This document shows positions 35,715 through 44,750 of a stretch of 64,000 bases of DNA, piece by piece; position 1 is the stretch's first letter; each line of letters opens with the position of its first letter. Location: positions 186,001 through 250,000 of the forward strand of contig NZ_JAFKOK010000001.1 in the NCBI RefSeq assembly GCF_017303295.1, read 5' to 3'. This DNA is from Rhodobacter sp. NTK016B. Lineage in GTDB: Bacteria; Pseudomonadota; Alphaproteobacteria; Rhodobacterales; Rhodobacteraceae. The notes under the pieces were generated by a model. That model was not told where the DNA came from, searched no databases, and saw only the letters and a list, made by a program, of their open reading frames with translations. The position numbers and the translations under genes were made by a program.

Positions 35715-36293
35715 CCTAACTCCTCCCCCGGATCGAATGGCTTCGCATCTTCAGCGTGCGTTTTTTGAGCAAGTTATGGAAAAAATGTTGGCTCTGGTGG
35801 ATTGAAGTCAATATTTTTCAAACGAATGGGGGAGCAGCGCATTGCAGCAATGCGCAGGGATTTGGTCGAGCTTCGTCGCCAGTTAGGTCAGTCACGCAAC
35901 GAAATAGTGTCTCGCGCCAGAATTCCTGGACTCTTGAGCGAGAGGTTCGATCGGCACCGGTGGGCGAGCCGTTAAGTGACCTTGAGAACACGGCTTGGTC
36001 GACGGTGATAATACCGCTTTGTCCGCTTGCCAGGCGCCCCTAGTCCTGTCCGGCCAGCAGCCCCGCCCCCCTAATAAACCGTAATGCCTCTTGGGACGCG
36101 ACCTCTGAACGCCAGAATGAAGGCGACCGCATCTGCATTCTCGGCGAGCCTTTTCCATATCGCTGGTTGTTGCGATCGCCGCCGCCATGGTCGGTGAGTG
36201 GATGATTAACGGCACGCCGGCCAGAGCCCGACAGCTTGCGCCGAGCTCTAATCTTTACGCTGCATGGCTGCCGAGGCTCCACTAAGGCCGCGC
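35715..36293. other. Gene-free region
   Basis: No credible gene. AAACCGTAATGCCTCTT at ~36077-36093 resembles part of the prophage late-promoter motif but is imperfect. Confidence 0.4.
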
Positions 36294-37532
36294 TTATGCG
36301 TCGTCGTCGGTCCGCCCCTCGGGCAGGTCCAGACGCCAGGCGGGCAGTCGGATGACGGCAATCGTCCGGTCCGGTTCGGACCGGACCTCGAAGTCGCCCC
36401 CATGCATCTCGACCAGCTTGCGCGTCAGCGGCAGCCCGAGGCCCAATCCGCCGCGCGTATCCCGGTTGTCGATGCTGTCGCCGACCACGAAGGGCTCATA
36501 GAGCCTTCCCAGCTCAAGATGTTCGGCCAGATTGCCGCTGTCGGCGACCCAAAGCTCGATATTCCCCTGTGCATCCGTGCCGCTGCCAATCGTGATCTCG
36601 CGTCCCCCATGGTTGATCGCGTTGAGCGCCAGCGCATCCAGTGCAAGCTTGATCTGGTCAGGATCGGCGAACAGGGGAACCGACAAGGAGCCATCCGCAA
36701 TGGCAATGCTCTTGAGCGTGCCATCGGCGCCCGGAAGGACAAGATCCCTGACGACCTCGAACAAGGCGTCCGTTTCGCAAACCTGCTCGTTCAGCCGCAA
36801 CTCGCCGGTCGAGGCATCGCTGAACGCGATCACGGATTCGATAAGCTGCATCAGGTGTTCTACGGATTTCCTCGCCGCGTGGGTCAGCCGCGCCCTGCTG
36901 GGGCTTTGCGGCATGGCCTCGAGCATCTGCAGACTGCCGAACAGGATGGTAAGCGGCGTCCGAAGCTCGTGGCCGATAAGGGTGATGAAGGTAGACTTCG
37001 CCTCGTCATCCTCGGTCTGTTTCGCGGGTTTCGGCGGCACGCCTTCCAGCGCCGCCACCACCGCCCGGCCCAGATCGGCCAGAATCGCCATGGTCTGCGC
37101 GCTCGGCGCGTCATGCGCGACGAAATCGAGCCCGCAAAGGCTGCCCAGACGCTGTCCCGACGACAAGACCAGCGGCACGCCTGCGTAAAAGCGCGCGCCC
37201 GGCCCGCCTTCGGCCACCATCGGATGAGCCTTGAAGCGTGGATCCTTGCTCAGGTCGGGCACCACGAGCGGTTCGTTCGACATGATCGTATGCGTGCAGA
37301 AGCTGTTGTTCTTGGGCATGCGATCCAGCTCGATCCCCACCACGGATTTGTACCATTGCGTGTCATCCTCGACGACGCTGACATGCGCGACGGGACAGTT
37401 CAGCAGTTTCCTTGCGGCCTCGCAAATGGCGTCGAGCAACGCTTTGTTTTCTGCGACAAGGCCGGGAACCGCGAACACAGAGCGTAGGCGGGCTTCTTCG
37501 TTAAAGGGAATGGGGTAGGTTCTCGAGATCAC
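36294..37532 (-). CDS. GAF-domain histidine kinase
   Basis: 412 residues, no membrane helix. The N-terminal GAF domain (~10-165) has VVEDDTQWYKSVVG, NSFCTHTIM, VVPDLSKDPRF, FYAGVPLVLSSGQRLGSLCG. The kinase core has the H-box FITLIGHELRTPLTILFG, N-box ALDALALNAINHGG, and G-boxes VADSGN, GGLGLGLPLTRKLVEMHGG. A cytoplasmic sensor; its response regulator is not adjacent. Confidence 0.92.
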   Translation of the reverse strand: MISRTYPIPFNEEARLRSVFAVPGLVAENKALLDAICEAARKLLNCPVAHVSVVEDDTQWYKSVVGIELDRMPKNNSFCTHTIMSNEPLVVPDLSKDPRFKAHPMVAEGGPGARFYAGVPLVLSSGQRLGSLCGLDFVAHDAPSAQTMAILADLGRAVVAALEGVPPKPAKQTEDDEAKSTFITLIGHELRTPLTILFGSLQMLEAMPQSPSRARLTHAARKSVEHLMQLIESVIAFSDASTGELRLNEQVCETDALFEVVRDLVLPGADGTLKSIAIADGSLSVPLFADPDQIKLALDALALNAINHGGREITIGSGTDAQGNIELWVADSGNLAEHLELGRLYEPFVVGDSIDNRDTRGGLGLGLPLTRKLVEMHGGDFEVRSEPDRTIAVIRLPAWRLDLPEGRTDDDA

Positions 37533-37848
37533 TTTGCGTCCTGTTCATGCACCGTTCCAGAGATTTGGGCGGCTAGAATGCAGACCTAGCGCTCGAAGCC
37601 CCCTCTGCTACTCGAAAGCCGCCGGGAACGATCTCATTTGCGTGTGGCGGGGGTATTCCCGATCGGCGCTCGGACGCTTGGTCAGTGCATTTTTTCCTCA
37701 TTCCCAAGCATCAAGGGCCGCCCGGATGCTCCGGCAGTCCATTGACCAACGGGCCGGGGTTTCCCCCGGCCCGCCTGCCCGCAACCATGGCTGAAGGCCG
37801 GAAGGGGCAACCCCCTTCCGGCCGAAATCGTGATGTCTTGTCCGTGTC
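37533..37848. other. Intergenic region with two G/C hairpins
   Basis: GGGCCGGGG TTT CCCCCGGCCC (37751-37772) and CCGGAAGGGG CAA CCCCCTTCCGG (37798-37821) follow the DUF2852 stop on the minus strand, the latter probably its terminator, though neither has a T tract. Confidence 0.5.
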
Positions 37849-38259
37849 TTACACGGTGTCGACCGGACGGGCCTCGTCGGCGCGGCGACGGGCGCGGTCG
37901 TCCATGAATTGGTCGAACTCGGCCTTGTCCTTGGCCTCACGCAGACGCTTGAGGAAGTCCGAGAACGCTTCCTGCTCGTCTTCCAGGCGCTTCAGGGTAT
38001 CGGCCTTGTAGGCGTCGAAGGCCGCATTGCCCGAGGGCTTGTGCATCGCCCAGGCATGACGCTGCGAGTGACGGTTGGCGCGGTTGCAGGATTTCGAAAA
38101 CATGTTTTTCCCCCAGATCATGTAAGCAAGCAAAGCGAGGCCGATGGGCCAGAAAACGATGAAGCCGACGATCATCGCGGCGATCCACGCCCCCTTGCCA
38201 CGCTCATCGAGCCAGCTTTCGGCGTTTCGGGGCCACGAGGTTACGGTCGCGGTGGTCAT
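37849..38259 (-). CDS. DUF2852 membrane protein
   Basis: 136 residues; one or two N-terminal hydrophobic segments (WIAAMIVGFIVFWPIGLALLAYMIWG), then a charged helical tail (LKRLEDEQEAFSDFLKRLREAKDKAEFDQFMDDRARRR) with a probable coiled coil. DUF2852 is largely confined to alphaproteobacteria; function unknown. Confidence 0.9.
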   Translation of the reverse strand: MTTATVTSWPRNAESWLDERGKGAWIAAMIVGFIVFWPIGLALLAYMIWGKNMFSKSCNRANRHSQRHAWAMHKPSGNAAFDAYKADTLKRLEDEQEAFSDFLKRLREAKDKAEFDQFMDDRARRRADEARPVDTV

Positions 38260-38785
38260 GTGAGGTCTCCTTGGTTGCGAGTGTAAATGTTATTTACATT
38301 CACATAGGTGGGCACGTCCAGCGCCCATTCAAGATCCGGGTGCGTTTTTTTCTGTGTGCGTTGACAGGAAGTCTTGCAGAGAAGCGGGATTAGGTGGGAA
38401 AGCGCGGGAAGATGCGGGAAAAGTCAGGGTTTTCAGAGGATTGCTGGCAAGGCGCGGGGCCTGAGACGCGCTGAGCGAAACTTGCAGAAACCGGCTTCTC
38501 GATGGCTTTCGCGGCCCTGAAAGCATGCGTTTACGGGGCGTTTGAACGGGCCTTAAACACTGATTTCAAAGCGATTTTGTCCCACGGCACTGTCGCTCAA
38601 ATCATTCGGAACCTTCAACTGGCCGGAAAGTTCGCCGTCCGAGTTGAAGGTTAGCACTAAGTCTCTGAAATTACGTTGGTATCGTGCAGGAGGGATGCCC
38701 AAGTGGGTTGCGCGAACCTTCAACTGATTTTGGCGCTTTCCTACGTTCTTGCTACACCTCAAGCCTCAGTGGCCGGTGCTGCACC
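38260..38785. other. Gene-free region with inverted repeat
   Basis: Contains GCGGGAA-type repeats at 38390-38420 and three copies of AACCTTCAACT: 38610-38620 (plus), 38642-38652 (inverted) and 38715-38725 (plus). No intact gene or known element. Confidence 0.5.
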
Positions 38786-39109
38786 TCATTCGCCCAGCAG
38801 ACCTTGCCGCCACTTCCAGACCCGCTCGACCGGTCGCCGAATCGTGAGCCGACCGTACTCCTCTGCAGACGGCACCCTCACCCGAGTTCTCACATACTCG
38901 ATCGAGCTGCACCGGCTGCAGGGGAACGGAGGCTCTCCCAACGGATGCTCGGTCCCCACGACATGAACGAGGTCCAGAGCGAGGAACGTGACCTTGCCGC
39001 GACAGAGATTGCACTTGAGCTCGATAACCATGCCGCTTCGAGCCGCATCCGCCATGGTCCGGTGCGGGCGTGAAGGATGAGGACGGATGGGGTCGATGCG
39101 CTCGGGCAT
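38786..39109 (-). CDS. Small cysteine-rich (zinc-ribbon-like) hypothetical protein
   Basis: Up to 107 residues (ATG 39109); ATG 39055 (MADAARSGMVIELKC) is the more natural start. CNLCRGK and PPFPCSRCSS form two CxxC pairs, followed by RTRVRVPSAEEYGRLTIRRP. This looks like the small conserved zinc proteins common in Rhizobiales and Rhodobacterales genomes, of unknown function. Confidence 0.6.
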   Translation of the reverse strand: MPERIDPIRPHPSRPHRTMADAARSGMVIELKCNLCRGKVTFLALDLVHVVGTEHPLGEPPFPCSRCSSIEYVRTRVRVPSAEEYGRLTIRRPVERVWKWRQGLLGE

Positions 39110-39257
39110 CGCGAGAACATTTCAGGAACATCCTGAGTCTGCAAGGACAAGAATGTGCAATTGTGCGGTCGAGAAGGGCGGGTAGCGGACCTTCGCGGCA
39201 CGCGCAAAAAAGCAAGCGAGCCGCACTTGTTCAAACAGTCTCAGCTGTCTTCGAAAC

Positions 39258-41735
39258 CTATTTTCCCTTGAGGTTAATGTTTATCGACTGGCAATCGCAC
39301 CTCAGTTGCACTGAGCTCCCTTTTCGAGGGACGACGTAGGGTAAAGTTCCACATTTCTCGTTCGAGCAACGCATGGATTCGAGTAGAAGCTTGTATGCAT
39401 TGGCGACTTTCTTGAATTCGCTGCTCTCAAAATTCTCCCATTCGTTGAAATGAACCGATGGATTGATAGCCCATTGTTCAACGTATGTTGCTGCAATCAG
39501 CGCATTTGATCTGTCGCGTTTTTCTGTGAGTTTGCACTTTTCTTCGTCGTTACCCCAATGGGCGGCGGCTTTAATCCCTTTTTCGATGCGGTTTTGCCAG
39601 CGTTTTAGGACCGGCGGCAGGAGATCGCCAAGGTCGTAATGGCCGTCCCCGCGAAACTCCACTTGAGCGCGGAGATTGTCGGCAAGGACAGTGGCGATGT
39701 ATTCGAGGTAGCGGCGCAGGAGCCAGGCCGCGCGCGGCACATCGTTCTTGTCGAGCTGGTGGTCGATCTCCGTCCAGATATCCTGATCATCCCAGATGCG
39801 TGGCCCGAACTCGACGCTCCAGCCGCCGAATAGCTGGCTCTTCGTGATCAGCTTCTCGGTCTTCATATACTGCAGCCAGACCCGATCATGGGTGGTTAGG
39901 ATGAACTGCGTGTTTGGGAACTTCGTCTTGAGCATGCGACACACCTCACGGCGATGGCCCGTATCGACGGACATCATCACGTCGTCGAGCACGGCGAAGG
40001 TAAACTTGTCTCCGAGCGTGTGCTGCATCAGCGCAAGATAGAGACACAGCCCCATCCCGTCCTGGTGTCCCTCGCTGTGATATGCGCCAGGCGGGAATGT
40101 GCCCCTGCCGTAGAAGTCCACATTGAAGCTCAGCTTTGCGGGTTCGGCCTTGAGTTCTCCGACGAACTTGCCCTCATCATCGTTGATGGCCTTGTAAAGC
40201 TCTGTGAATTCCTTCGCGACAGTATCGTAAATTTCCTCCAACACATCGTTCGAGGTCTGTACATAGTGGTCATAGACCTTCTCGGCGGCGGTGCTGCGCT
40301 GCGCGCATTCGTTGGCGAAGCGGTTCGCTTCGATCAGGCGGTCATAGCGTTCCTGTAGCACCGTCAGGAACTGGATCGCCTTATCTTTGGCGGAACTGTC
40401 GGGCAATGCCGCGACGGCTTTGTGTGTCTCTTCAAGCACGGCCTGAACGTCGCCGGGTAACGCCCACCAGGCATCCTGCATGGCGGTGATCGCGGGGGCG
40501 ACCTGCGCGTGATCGTCGCGGAAGACTTTGATCGAGGTCAGAATCTGTTTCAGCTGCGCCGCATATGTGCCCAGCGTTGCGGTCACGACGGCGGGTTCCA
40601 GCGTCTTGGTATAGCCCGCCACTGTGCGCAGATCGGCGATGCGGTCTTTGACAGCTTGCTCGATGGTTTGGAAATCCGCGTCCAGCTTCTTCAGGATCTT
40701 GCCGATGGCATCGCTGCTGATGAGCTTTTCTTCAAGATGGGCGCGCAGCGCCTCGGCCTCCCACGGCGTATCGCAAAGCGGACACGCCTCGCTCTCGTCA
40801 CTAACGAACTCCAGCCCCTTGGCAATGAAGCCATGCTGCCGCGCCAGCAACAGCGCAGCGCTGTCCTCTTTTAGCGTGTTCAGCGCAGTAACCGCATCAC
40901 TGCGTGCGCCGGACAGTGCCTCGGGCTCGTCTTGCGCGGCACTCTCGGTCAGAGACTTGAGGTCAGCCAGCGCGACGGATTTGACCAGAGCGGACTGCTT
41001 GCCCCCTTCCTCCTCTTTCTCATCCTCTAATGCGCCTATGAAGATGGTCTCGCGTGTCAGTTCCGTGAGGTCGGGGAGCCCGAGCACCTTGCGGTGTTCA
41101 TTGGCCTTCTCCAGCACAGTTTCGCGTTTGAGCGTGTCAACACCAAGAGCAGTTTTGAGGTCTTGTTCCGCTTTGCGCTTCGCGCCTGTCGCGTTTCTCT
41201 CCTCCTTGGCAGCATTGTTTTTGAATGTGTTCAGCACTTTACGCAGATCGCCGATGCGATCAAGGCGCAGGAGATTCTGCACATCGGTCGAGCGCTGCGA
41301 CGGCGGCGTTATGATGTATTTGGCGATTTCGCGCCGCGAAAGCGCAAACTCGGGATGGGCTTGCAGGCTTGAGACGATTTCCTCCTCGGCTCCGCCGGAG
41401 GGCGTGACGCTCACCTGCCTCGGCGATTTGACCGACCGCGCGATGATCACGTCCTTGCCCAGCGAGGGAATATGCGCCGTGATCTCGACCTGGGCCTTCT
41501 CGGGTGCGGTTCGGCTATCGACATGCGGGCCATGCTTGCTGACGCTGAGTTCTCCCTGACCCTGCCCAGACAGGCGAGTCAAACTCCCCGTGAGGCAGAA
41601 TTCTATAGCATCGACAACGCCGCTCTTACCCGTTCCGTTCGGTCCGCAAATTCCGAAATTCTTGCCTCCCAGATCAAGGGTGAGGTCTTTGATCCCCCGA
41701 AACTCTTCGATGCGGATTGTCTTAAGCCGGATCAT
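39258..41735 (-). CDS. Rad50/SMC-like ATPase with zinc hook and C-terminal zinc ribbon
   Basis: 825 residues. Walker A GICGPNGTGKSGVVDAIEF (~29-46), long coiled-coil arms with ACPLCDTPW (~320), a Rad50-type CxxC hook, a degenerate ABC signature SEGHQDGMGLCLYLALM and Walker B FAVLDDVMMSVDTGHRREV. After the ATPase there is a helical domain (WLLRRYLEYIATVLADNL, IKAAAHWGNDEEKC) and a terminal CSNEKC...CDC zinc ribbon. No nuclease domain is fused. The start overlaps the preceding small gene (ATGA). The architecture recalls ATPases of phage-defence islands, but no known system is recognised. Confidence 0.8.
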   Translation of the reverse strand: MIRLKTIRIEEFRGIKDLTLDLGGKNFGICGPNGTGKSGVVDAIEFCLTGSLTRLSGQGQGELSVSKHGPHVDSRTAPEKAQVEITAHIPSLGKDVIIARSVKSPRQVSVTPSGGAEEEIVSSLQAHPEFALSRREIAKYIITPPSQRSTDVQNLLRLDRIGDLRKVLNTFKNNAAKEERNATGAKRKAEQDLKTALGVDTLKRETVLEKANEHRKVLGLPDLTELTRETIFIGALEDEKEEEGGKQSALVKSVALADLKSLTESAAQDEPEALSGARSDAVTALNTLKEDSAALLLARQHGFIAKGLEFVSDESEACPLCDTPWEAEALRAHLEEKLISSDAIGKILKKLDADFQTIEQAVKDRIADLRTVAGYTKTLEPAVVTATLGTYAAQLKQILTSIKVFRDDHAQVAPAITAMQDAWWALPGDVQAVLEETHKAVAALPDSSAKDKAIQFLTVLQERYDRLIEANRFANECAQRSTAAEKVYDHYVQTSNDVLEEIYDTVAKEFTELYKAINDDEGKFVGELKAEPAKLSFNVDFYGRGTFPPGAYHSEGHQDGMGLCLYLALMQHTLGDKFTFAVLDDVMMSVDTGHRREVCRMLKTKFPNTQFILTTHDRVWLQYMKTEKLITKSQLFGGWSVEFGPRIWDDQDIWTEIDHQLDKNDVPRAAWLLRRYLEYIATVLADNLRAQVEFRGDGHYDLGDLLPPVLKRWQNRIEKGIKAAAHWGNDEEKCKLTEKRDRSNALIAATYVEQWAINPSVHFNEWENFESSEFKKVANAYKLLLESMRCSNEKCGTLPYVVPRKGSSVQLRCDCQSININLKGK

Positions 41736-41953
41736 GCGCCGTCTCCTGCCGCACCATTCCCCTCATCATCTGGCGACGGAAATAGCGCTGCACTGATCTC
41801 GTCCGGCTTAGGGGTTTTGCCACTCCGCAGCAGCGCATCCAGTCGGTCTGCCGCATCGTCTTCGATGGCCTCGTCGGCCTTCATCACCTCAAGAAACTTC
41901 TTCAATACCTTCGCAAGTGTGGGTGAAATTGGCGGGGCTTGATCTTGATCCAT
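41732..41953 (-). CDS. Small acidic partner of the zinc-hook ATPase
   Basis: 73 residues, MDQDQAPPISPTLAKVLKKF then EVMKADEAIEDDAADRLDAL; acidic, helical, no known domain. ATGA overlap with the ATPase gene means the two are co-translated. GGAG is 11 nt before the chosen ATG. Possibly an adaptor subunit. Confidence 0.7.
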   Translation of the reverse strand: MDQDQAPPISPTLAKVLKKFLEVMKADEAIEDDAADRLDALLRSGKTPKPDEISAALFPSPDDEGNGAAGDGA

Positions 41954-42328
41954 TGGCAATTGAACTCCTGGTAGAGCTAGCTCCATTCTTGTTGGACCTA
42001 GAAATAAAATACAACAATTATTGCCCCCGGCCAAACCAAGCAAAATACTGGCCTGTAGCTATACATATTTGCTCTGCGGCGCAGCATAAGGTGGTCTGAC
42101 CAAGGTCCGCTCTGGGCTGCTTCCGGTCATCCGCTGCGCCTGACGCGAACGTCCAGAGAGGGCCGGGAGCGACGCCCGCTGCTGTCTGGCCGGCGCACGA
42201 CCTGCTGCGCCGCCGCATGACCGCTCCGAGCCCAAGGCGGAAGTTCCCTTAAGGCATGCGACGCGAACGCATACTTTTGCCGCATTAAGAAGCTACGAAA
42301 CCGCTGAGCTTTGTCGGGGCAAGAAACA
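41954..42328. other. Gene-free, AT-richer region
   Basis: Promoter region for the ATPase pair (minus) and the membrane protein (plus). No feature recognised. Confidence 0.4.
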
Positions 42329-42862
42329 ATGGAAGAAGCAGTAGTAGCGGGCTTGGCGGCATTTGCCTTCATAGCTTTTGTAATTGGCGTGCCTCGATTT
42401 ATCGCCATCAAATCAGGCTCTCCGCAGATAGACGATAACTTCGGTCGGATTTTCCTACCTAAAGCAACGGCGCTGTTCTTCATTGTTATGTGTCTTGGCG
42501 CTGTCGCTTTTGGTATCTTTGGCATGATTGCCGACCCGAAGACGTTTTGGGCGGGTTTTGCTTTGGTTGCCATGTTCGGCTATGGCATCTGGTGTACAGT
42601 GCAAGCGACCAAAGAAGGGGGCTCGGTGGCATGGAGCAGCAGCGGGGTAGAGGGTCCTTGCAGGATGTACCCTATCCCGTTCTTGGCAAATCGAAAGCAC
42701 GTACCTTGGGAAAGGATAAAGTCGTTCCGTGAAGCCGGTCAGGGTCTCATCATCATGGAATCAAACGATGGCGTCAAGCTAGTCTGGTCTAACTACTTCG
42801 TCGGAGCGGACTTTCTTAAGGATCTAATCCGTCGAAAATGCCCTCATGTCGAGTTCACCTAA
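42329..42862 (+). CDS. Hypothetical membrane protein
   Basis: 177 residues. Three hydrophobic segments: VVAGLAAFAFIAFVIGVPRF, TALFFIVMCLGAVAFGIFGM, AGFALVAMFGYGIWCTV; the rest is a soluble PH-like segment (KHVPWERIKSFREAGQGLIIMES, GVKLVWSNYFVGADFLKDLIRRK). No family recognised. Lower GC than neighbours, probably acquired. Confidence 0.65.
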   Translation: MEEAVVAGLAAFAFIAFVIGVPRFIAIKSGSPQIDDNFGRIFLPKATALFFIVMCLGAVAFGIFGMIADPKTFWAGFALVAMFGYGIWCTVQATKEGGSVAWSSSGVEGPCRMYPIPFLANRKHVPWERIKSFREAGQGLIIMESNDGVKLVWSNYFVGADFLKDLIRRKCPHVEFT

Positions 42863-43034
42863 AACTAATTTGCAGGTGACCAAAGGAAGCATTTTGAGAG
42901 GCAGGTTCGTCCGCGCTGCCGACCTTCACACTCCGAAAATGCTGCGCGACGCACGAACGAACGCTTTGGGGAAGCTGCGGCGCGGCGACGGTGATCCTAG
43001 CCAAGGTCTGCTAAGGGCCGAAAGCAGCCGGCCC

Positions 43035-43700
43035 TCAACCCCACTTATGCCCTGACCATACTACCTCACCAATCACGCCCAGGCTGATGTCGTTCATGGC
43101 CTCGCCTGTCCGATGTTCGGGAGGGTATTTGGGGTTGTCGCTGCGCAGGATGATGGCAGCGTCGGGGATCAGCTCGAGGCGCTTGATGCGCAGGCTGTCG
43201 CCCTCGCGGACAGCATAGATGCGACCAGAGCGGATGTGGGTTTTCCGGCGGTCGATCATGACGAGGTCGCCGTCGTAGATGCTCGGCTCCATGCTGTCGC
43301 CCCGGACGTTGATCAGGACACTGTCGCCGGCGCTGATGCCGTTCTGCTCAAGCCAGCGTTTCGAGAAAGCGAGGTGGTCGATCGGCGGGCCATCGAAGTT
43401 GATCGCTCCGTTCCCGGCGGCGCCTTCGGCTTCGTACCGCGCAACGGTCGAGAACTGTTCTCCTGAAATCGTGGTGGAAGGAGCGGCCGCGTTCTCTCGC
43501 TTCGGCCCATAGTAAAGCTCGAGGTCCAGGACTTCCCCCAGCTTTTCTAGGGTTTCAACGCTGTAGCGTTTCCCGCCAGCTTTCGAGGCCTTCATGTTCT
43601 TGATCAACGAATAGTGCCCTGCCGCGAGCTTTGACGCCGCAGCAGGGCTCAAACCCTTTTTTTTCAGCGCTCTATCGATTTCATCAAGAATCGGATCCAT
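43035..43700 (-). CDS. Phage repressor, HTH plus S24 LexA-like domain
   Basis: 221 residues from ATG 43700. N-terminal HTH-like helices (IDRALKKKGLSPAAASKLAAG), linker, then a S24 peptidase fold: GDSVLINVRGDSMEPSIYDGDLVMID with the catalytic Ser (GDSMEP) and SGRIYAVREGDSLRIKRL with the Lys. It should keep the prophage silent and be cleavable by the RecA pathway. Transcribed leftward from the operator region, as Mu c. Confidence 0.9.
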   Translation of the reverse strand: MDPILDEIDRALKKKGLSPAAASKLAAGHYSLIKNMKASKAGGKRYSVETLEKLGEVLDLELYYGPKRENAAAPSTTISGEQFSTVARYEAEGAAGNGAINFDGPPIDHLAFSKRWLEQNGISAGDSVLINVRGDSMEPSIYDGDLVMIDRRKTHIRSGRIYAVREGDSLRIKRLELIPDAAIILRSDNPKYPPEHRTGEAMNDISLGVIGEVVWSGHKWG

Positions 43701-43708
43701 GCGCCTCC

Positions 43709-43779
43709 TTAGCCTAGTTAAGCTAAATCGGCAATACTGGCTTAGTTTAGCCTTGTATAGCTGGCTTAGCTTAGCTAGC
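43709..43779. promoter_or_regulatory. Operator cluster between the repressor and Ner-like gene
   Basis: Three TTAGC-rich palindromic words: TTAGCCTAGTTAAGCTAA (43709-43726), GGCTTAGTTTAGCC (43739-43752) and GGCTTAGCTTAGCTAGC (43763-43779). They lie in the divergent promoter gap, the expected place of repressor/Ner binding sites. Confidence 0.75.
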
Positions 43780-43787
43780 TTCACGCC

Positions 43788-44036
43788 ATGACCCAACGAA
43801 CAGCGCTCACCTCCCTCGCCGAGACCATGGCCGCGCATGCTGGCGTTACGCACTACGCGATCTCCATGCGTGCCCTGGGCAAAGGCGACTTCTTCAAGAA
43901 GCTGAAAGCGGGCGGCGATTGCCGCACGGCGACTGCCGCCCGCGTCCTCTCGTGGTTCGACGAGAACTGGCCGTCCGATCTCGAATGGCCCTCGGACATC
44001 CCCCGCCCCCGCAAGAAGAAGGAGAAGGTCGCATGA
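43788..44036 (+). CDS. Cro/Ner-like small regulator
   Basis: 82 residues, first gene of the rightward early operon, directly after the operators. GVTHYAISMRALGKGDFFKKLKAGG and RTATAARVLSWFDENWP look like an HTH pattern, with a basic tail PRPRKKKEKVA. Function from position and size. Confidence 0.7.
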   Translation: MTQRTALTSLAETMAAHAGVTHYAISMRALGKGDFFKKLKAGGDCRTATAARVLSWFDENWPSDLEWPSDIPRPRKKKEKVA

Positions 44037-44207
44037 GGCGCCCCGCTCTTCTCCGCTTTGACCAGACGAGCGCCCGCGCCTCGTTCGGGTTTCAGGCCAT
44101 TCAGATCGTTTCCTTTTGGTGTGTGCAGAAGGGAATGAGAGGTGTCGGGGGGCGCGGTAACGTCCTCCGGCACCGCCATCATCGCGACACCGCAGGGGCC
44201 GCGATAC

Positions 44208-44225
44208 GCACTACGGTTTGTGGGG
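44208..44225 (-). promoter_or_regulatory. Third, inverted copy of the prophage late-promoter motif
   Basis: The minus strand reads CCCCACAAACCGTAGTGC, identical over 18 bases to the motif before the endolysin and gpI genes, here pointing left into the Ner/repressor region. The rest of 44037-44290 has no gene. Confidence 0.6.
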
Positions 44226-44290
44226 TATTTGCGGCGGTAGCCGCCCGTCCCCCTGCCGTTTCCTTGTCAATCAAGCCTGTGAGGTACCGC

Positions 44291-44413
44291 ATGCGGCGGA
44301 TCATTCGTGCGCTCATAGCGCTCGACGACCATTGGCTGGGCGACCTGATCGGCGCTCTGTGCCTCTTCGGTGCGCTCTGGATCGGCCTCGCGGCCGGGGT
44401 GGTGCTGCAATGA
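44291..44413 (+). CDS. Small single-helix membrane protein
   Basis: 40 residues, MRRIIRALIALDDHWLGDLIG then a hydrophobic helix ALCLFGALWIGLAAGVVLQ. GAGG lies 6 nt upstream. Its stop overlaps the next start (ATGA). Function unknown. Confidence 0.65.
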   Translation: MRRIIRALIALDDHWLGDLIGALCLFGALWIGLAAGVVLQ

Positions 44414-44748
44414 AGGACTGGAACCAGCCAGCCCCGGCTCAGGCGCGCTTCCGGGTCGAGTATGTGCCCGGTAAGGGCCACGCAGTCTTTGGCCCTGACG
44501 GCGCCATGTCGCATGACCCAACCACGCTGTCGGACGCGCGGTCGGCCTGTCAGGCATTGCAGGCTGAATGGAACCCGGCGCGCAAGATCGGCGAGCGGCC
44601 CTGCCTCTGCTGCGGCATGCCTTTCGAGAGCGAGGGCATCCACAATCGCCTCTGCACGCGCTGCCGCAACCGCGACGATGCGCTGGCCTCTTACGGCTAT
44701 GTGGGCGCGAGCGGCGGTCGCAAACCGCGCCGCTCGTCGGGGGCCTGA
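44410..44748 (+). CDS. Hypothetical early phage protein with zinc-binding cysteines
   Basis: 112 residues; CLCCGMPFESEGIHNRLCTRCR is a four-cysteine cluster of zinc-ribbon type, with a basic end. Translationally coupled to the 40-residue gene and two bases before the ParB-like gene. Confidence 0.75.
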   Translation: MKDWNQPAPAQARFRVEYVPGKGHAVFGPDGAMSHDPTTLSDARSACQALQAEWNPARKIGERPCLCCGMPFESEGIHNRLCTRCRNRDDALASYGYVGASGGRKPRRSSGA

Positions 44749-44750
44749 TC

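Noticed and set aside
36077-36093. Another copy of the prophage late-promoter motif
   Set aside because: Only AAACCGTAATGCCTCTT is similar, the CCCCAC part is altered, and it points away from the lysozyme relic.
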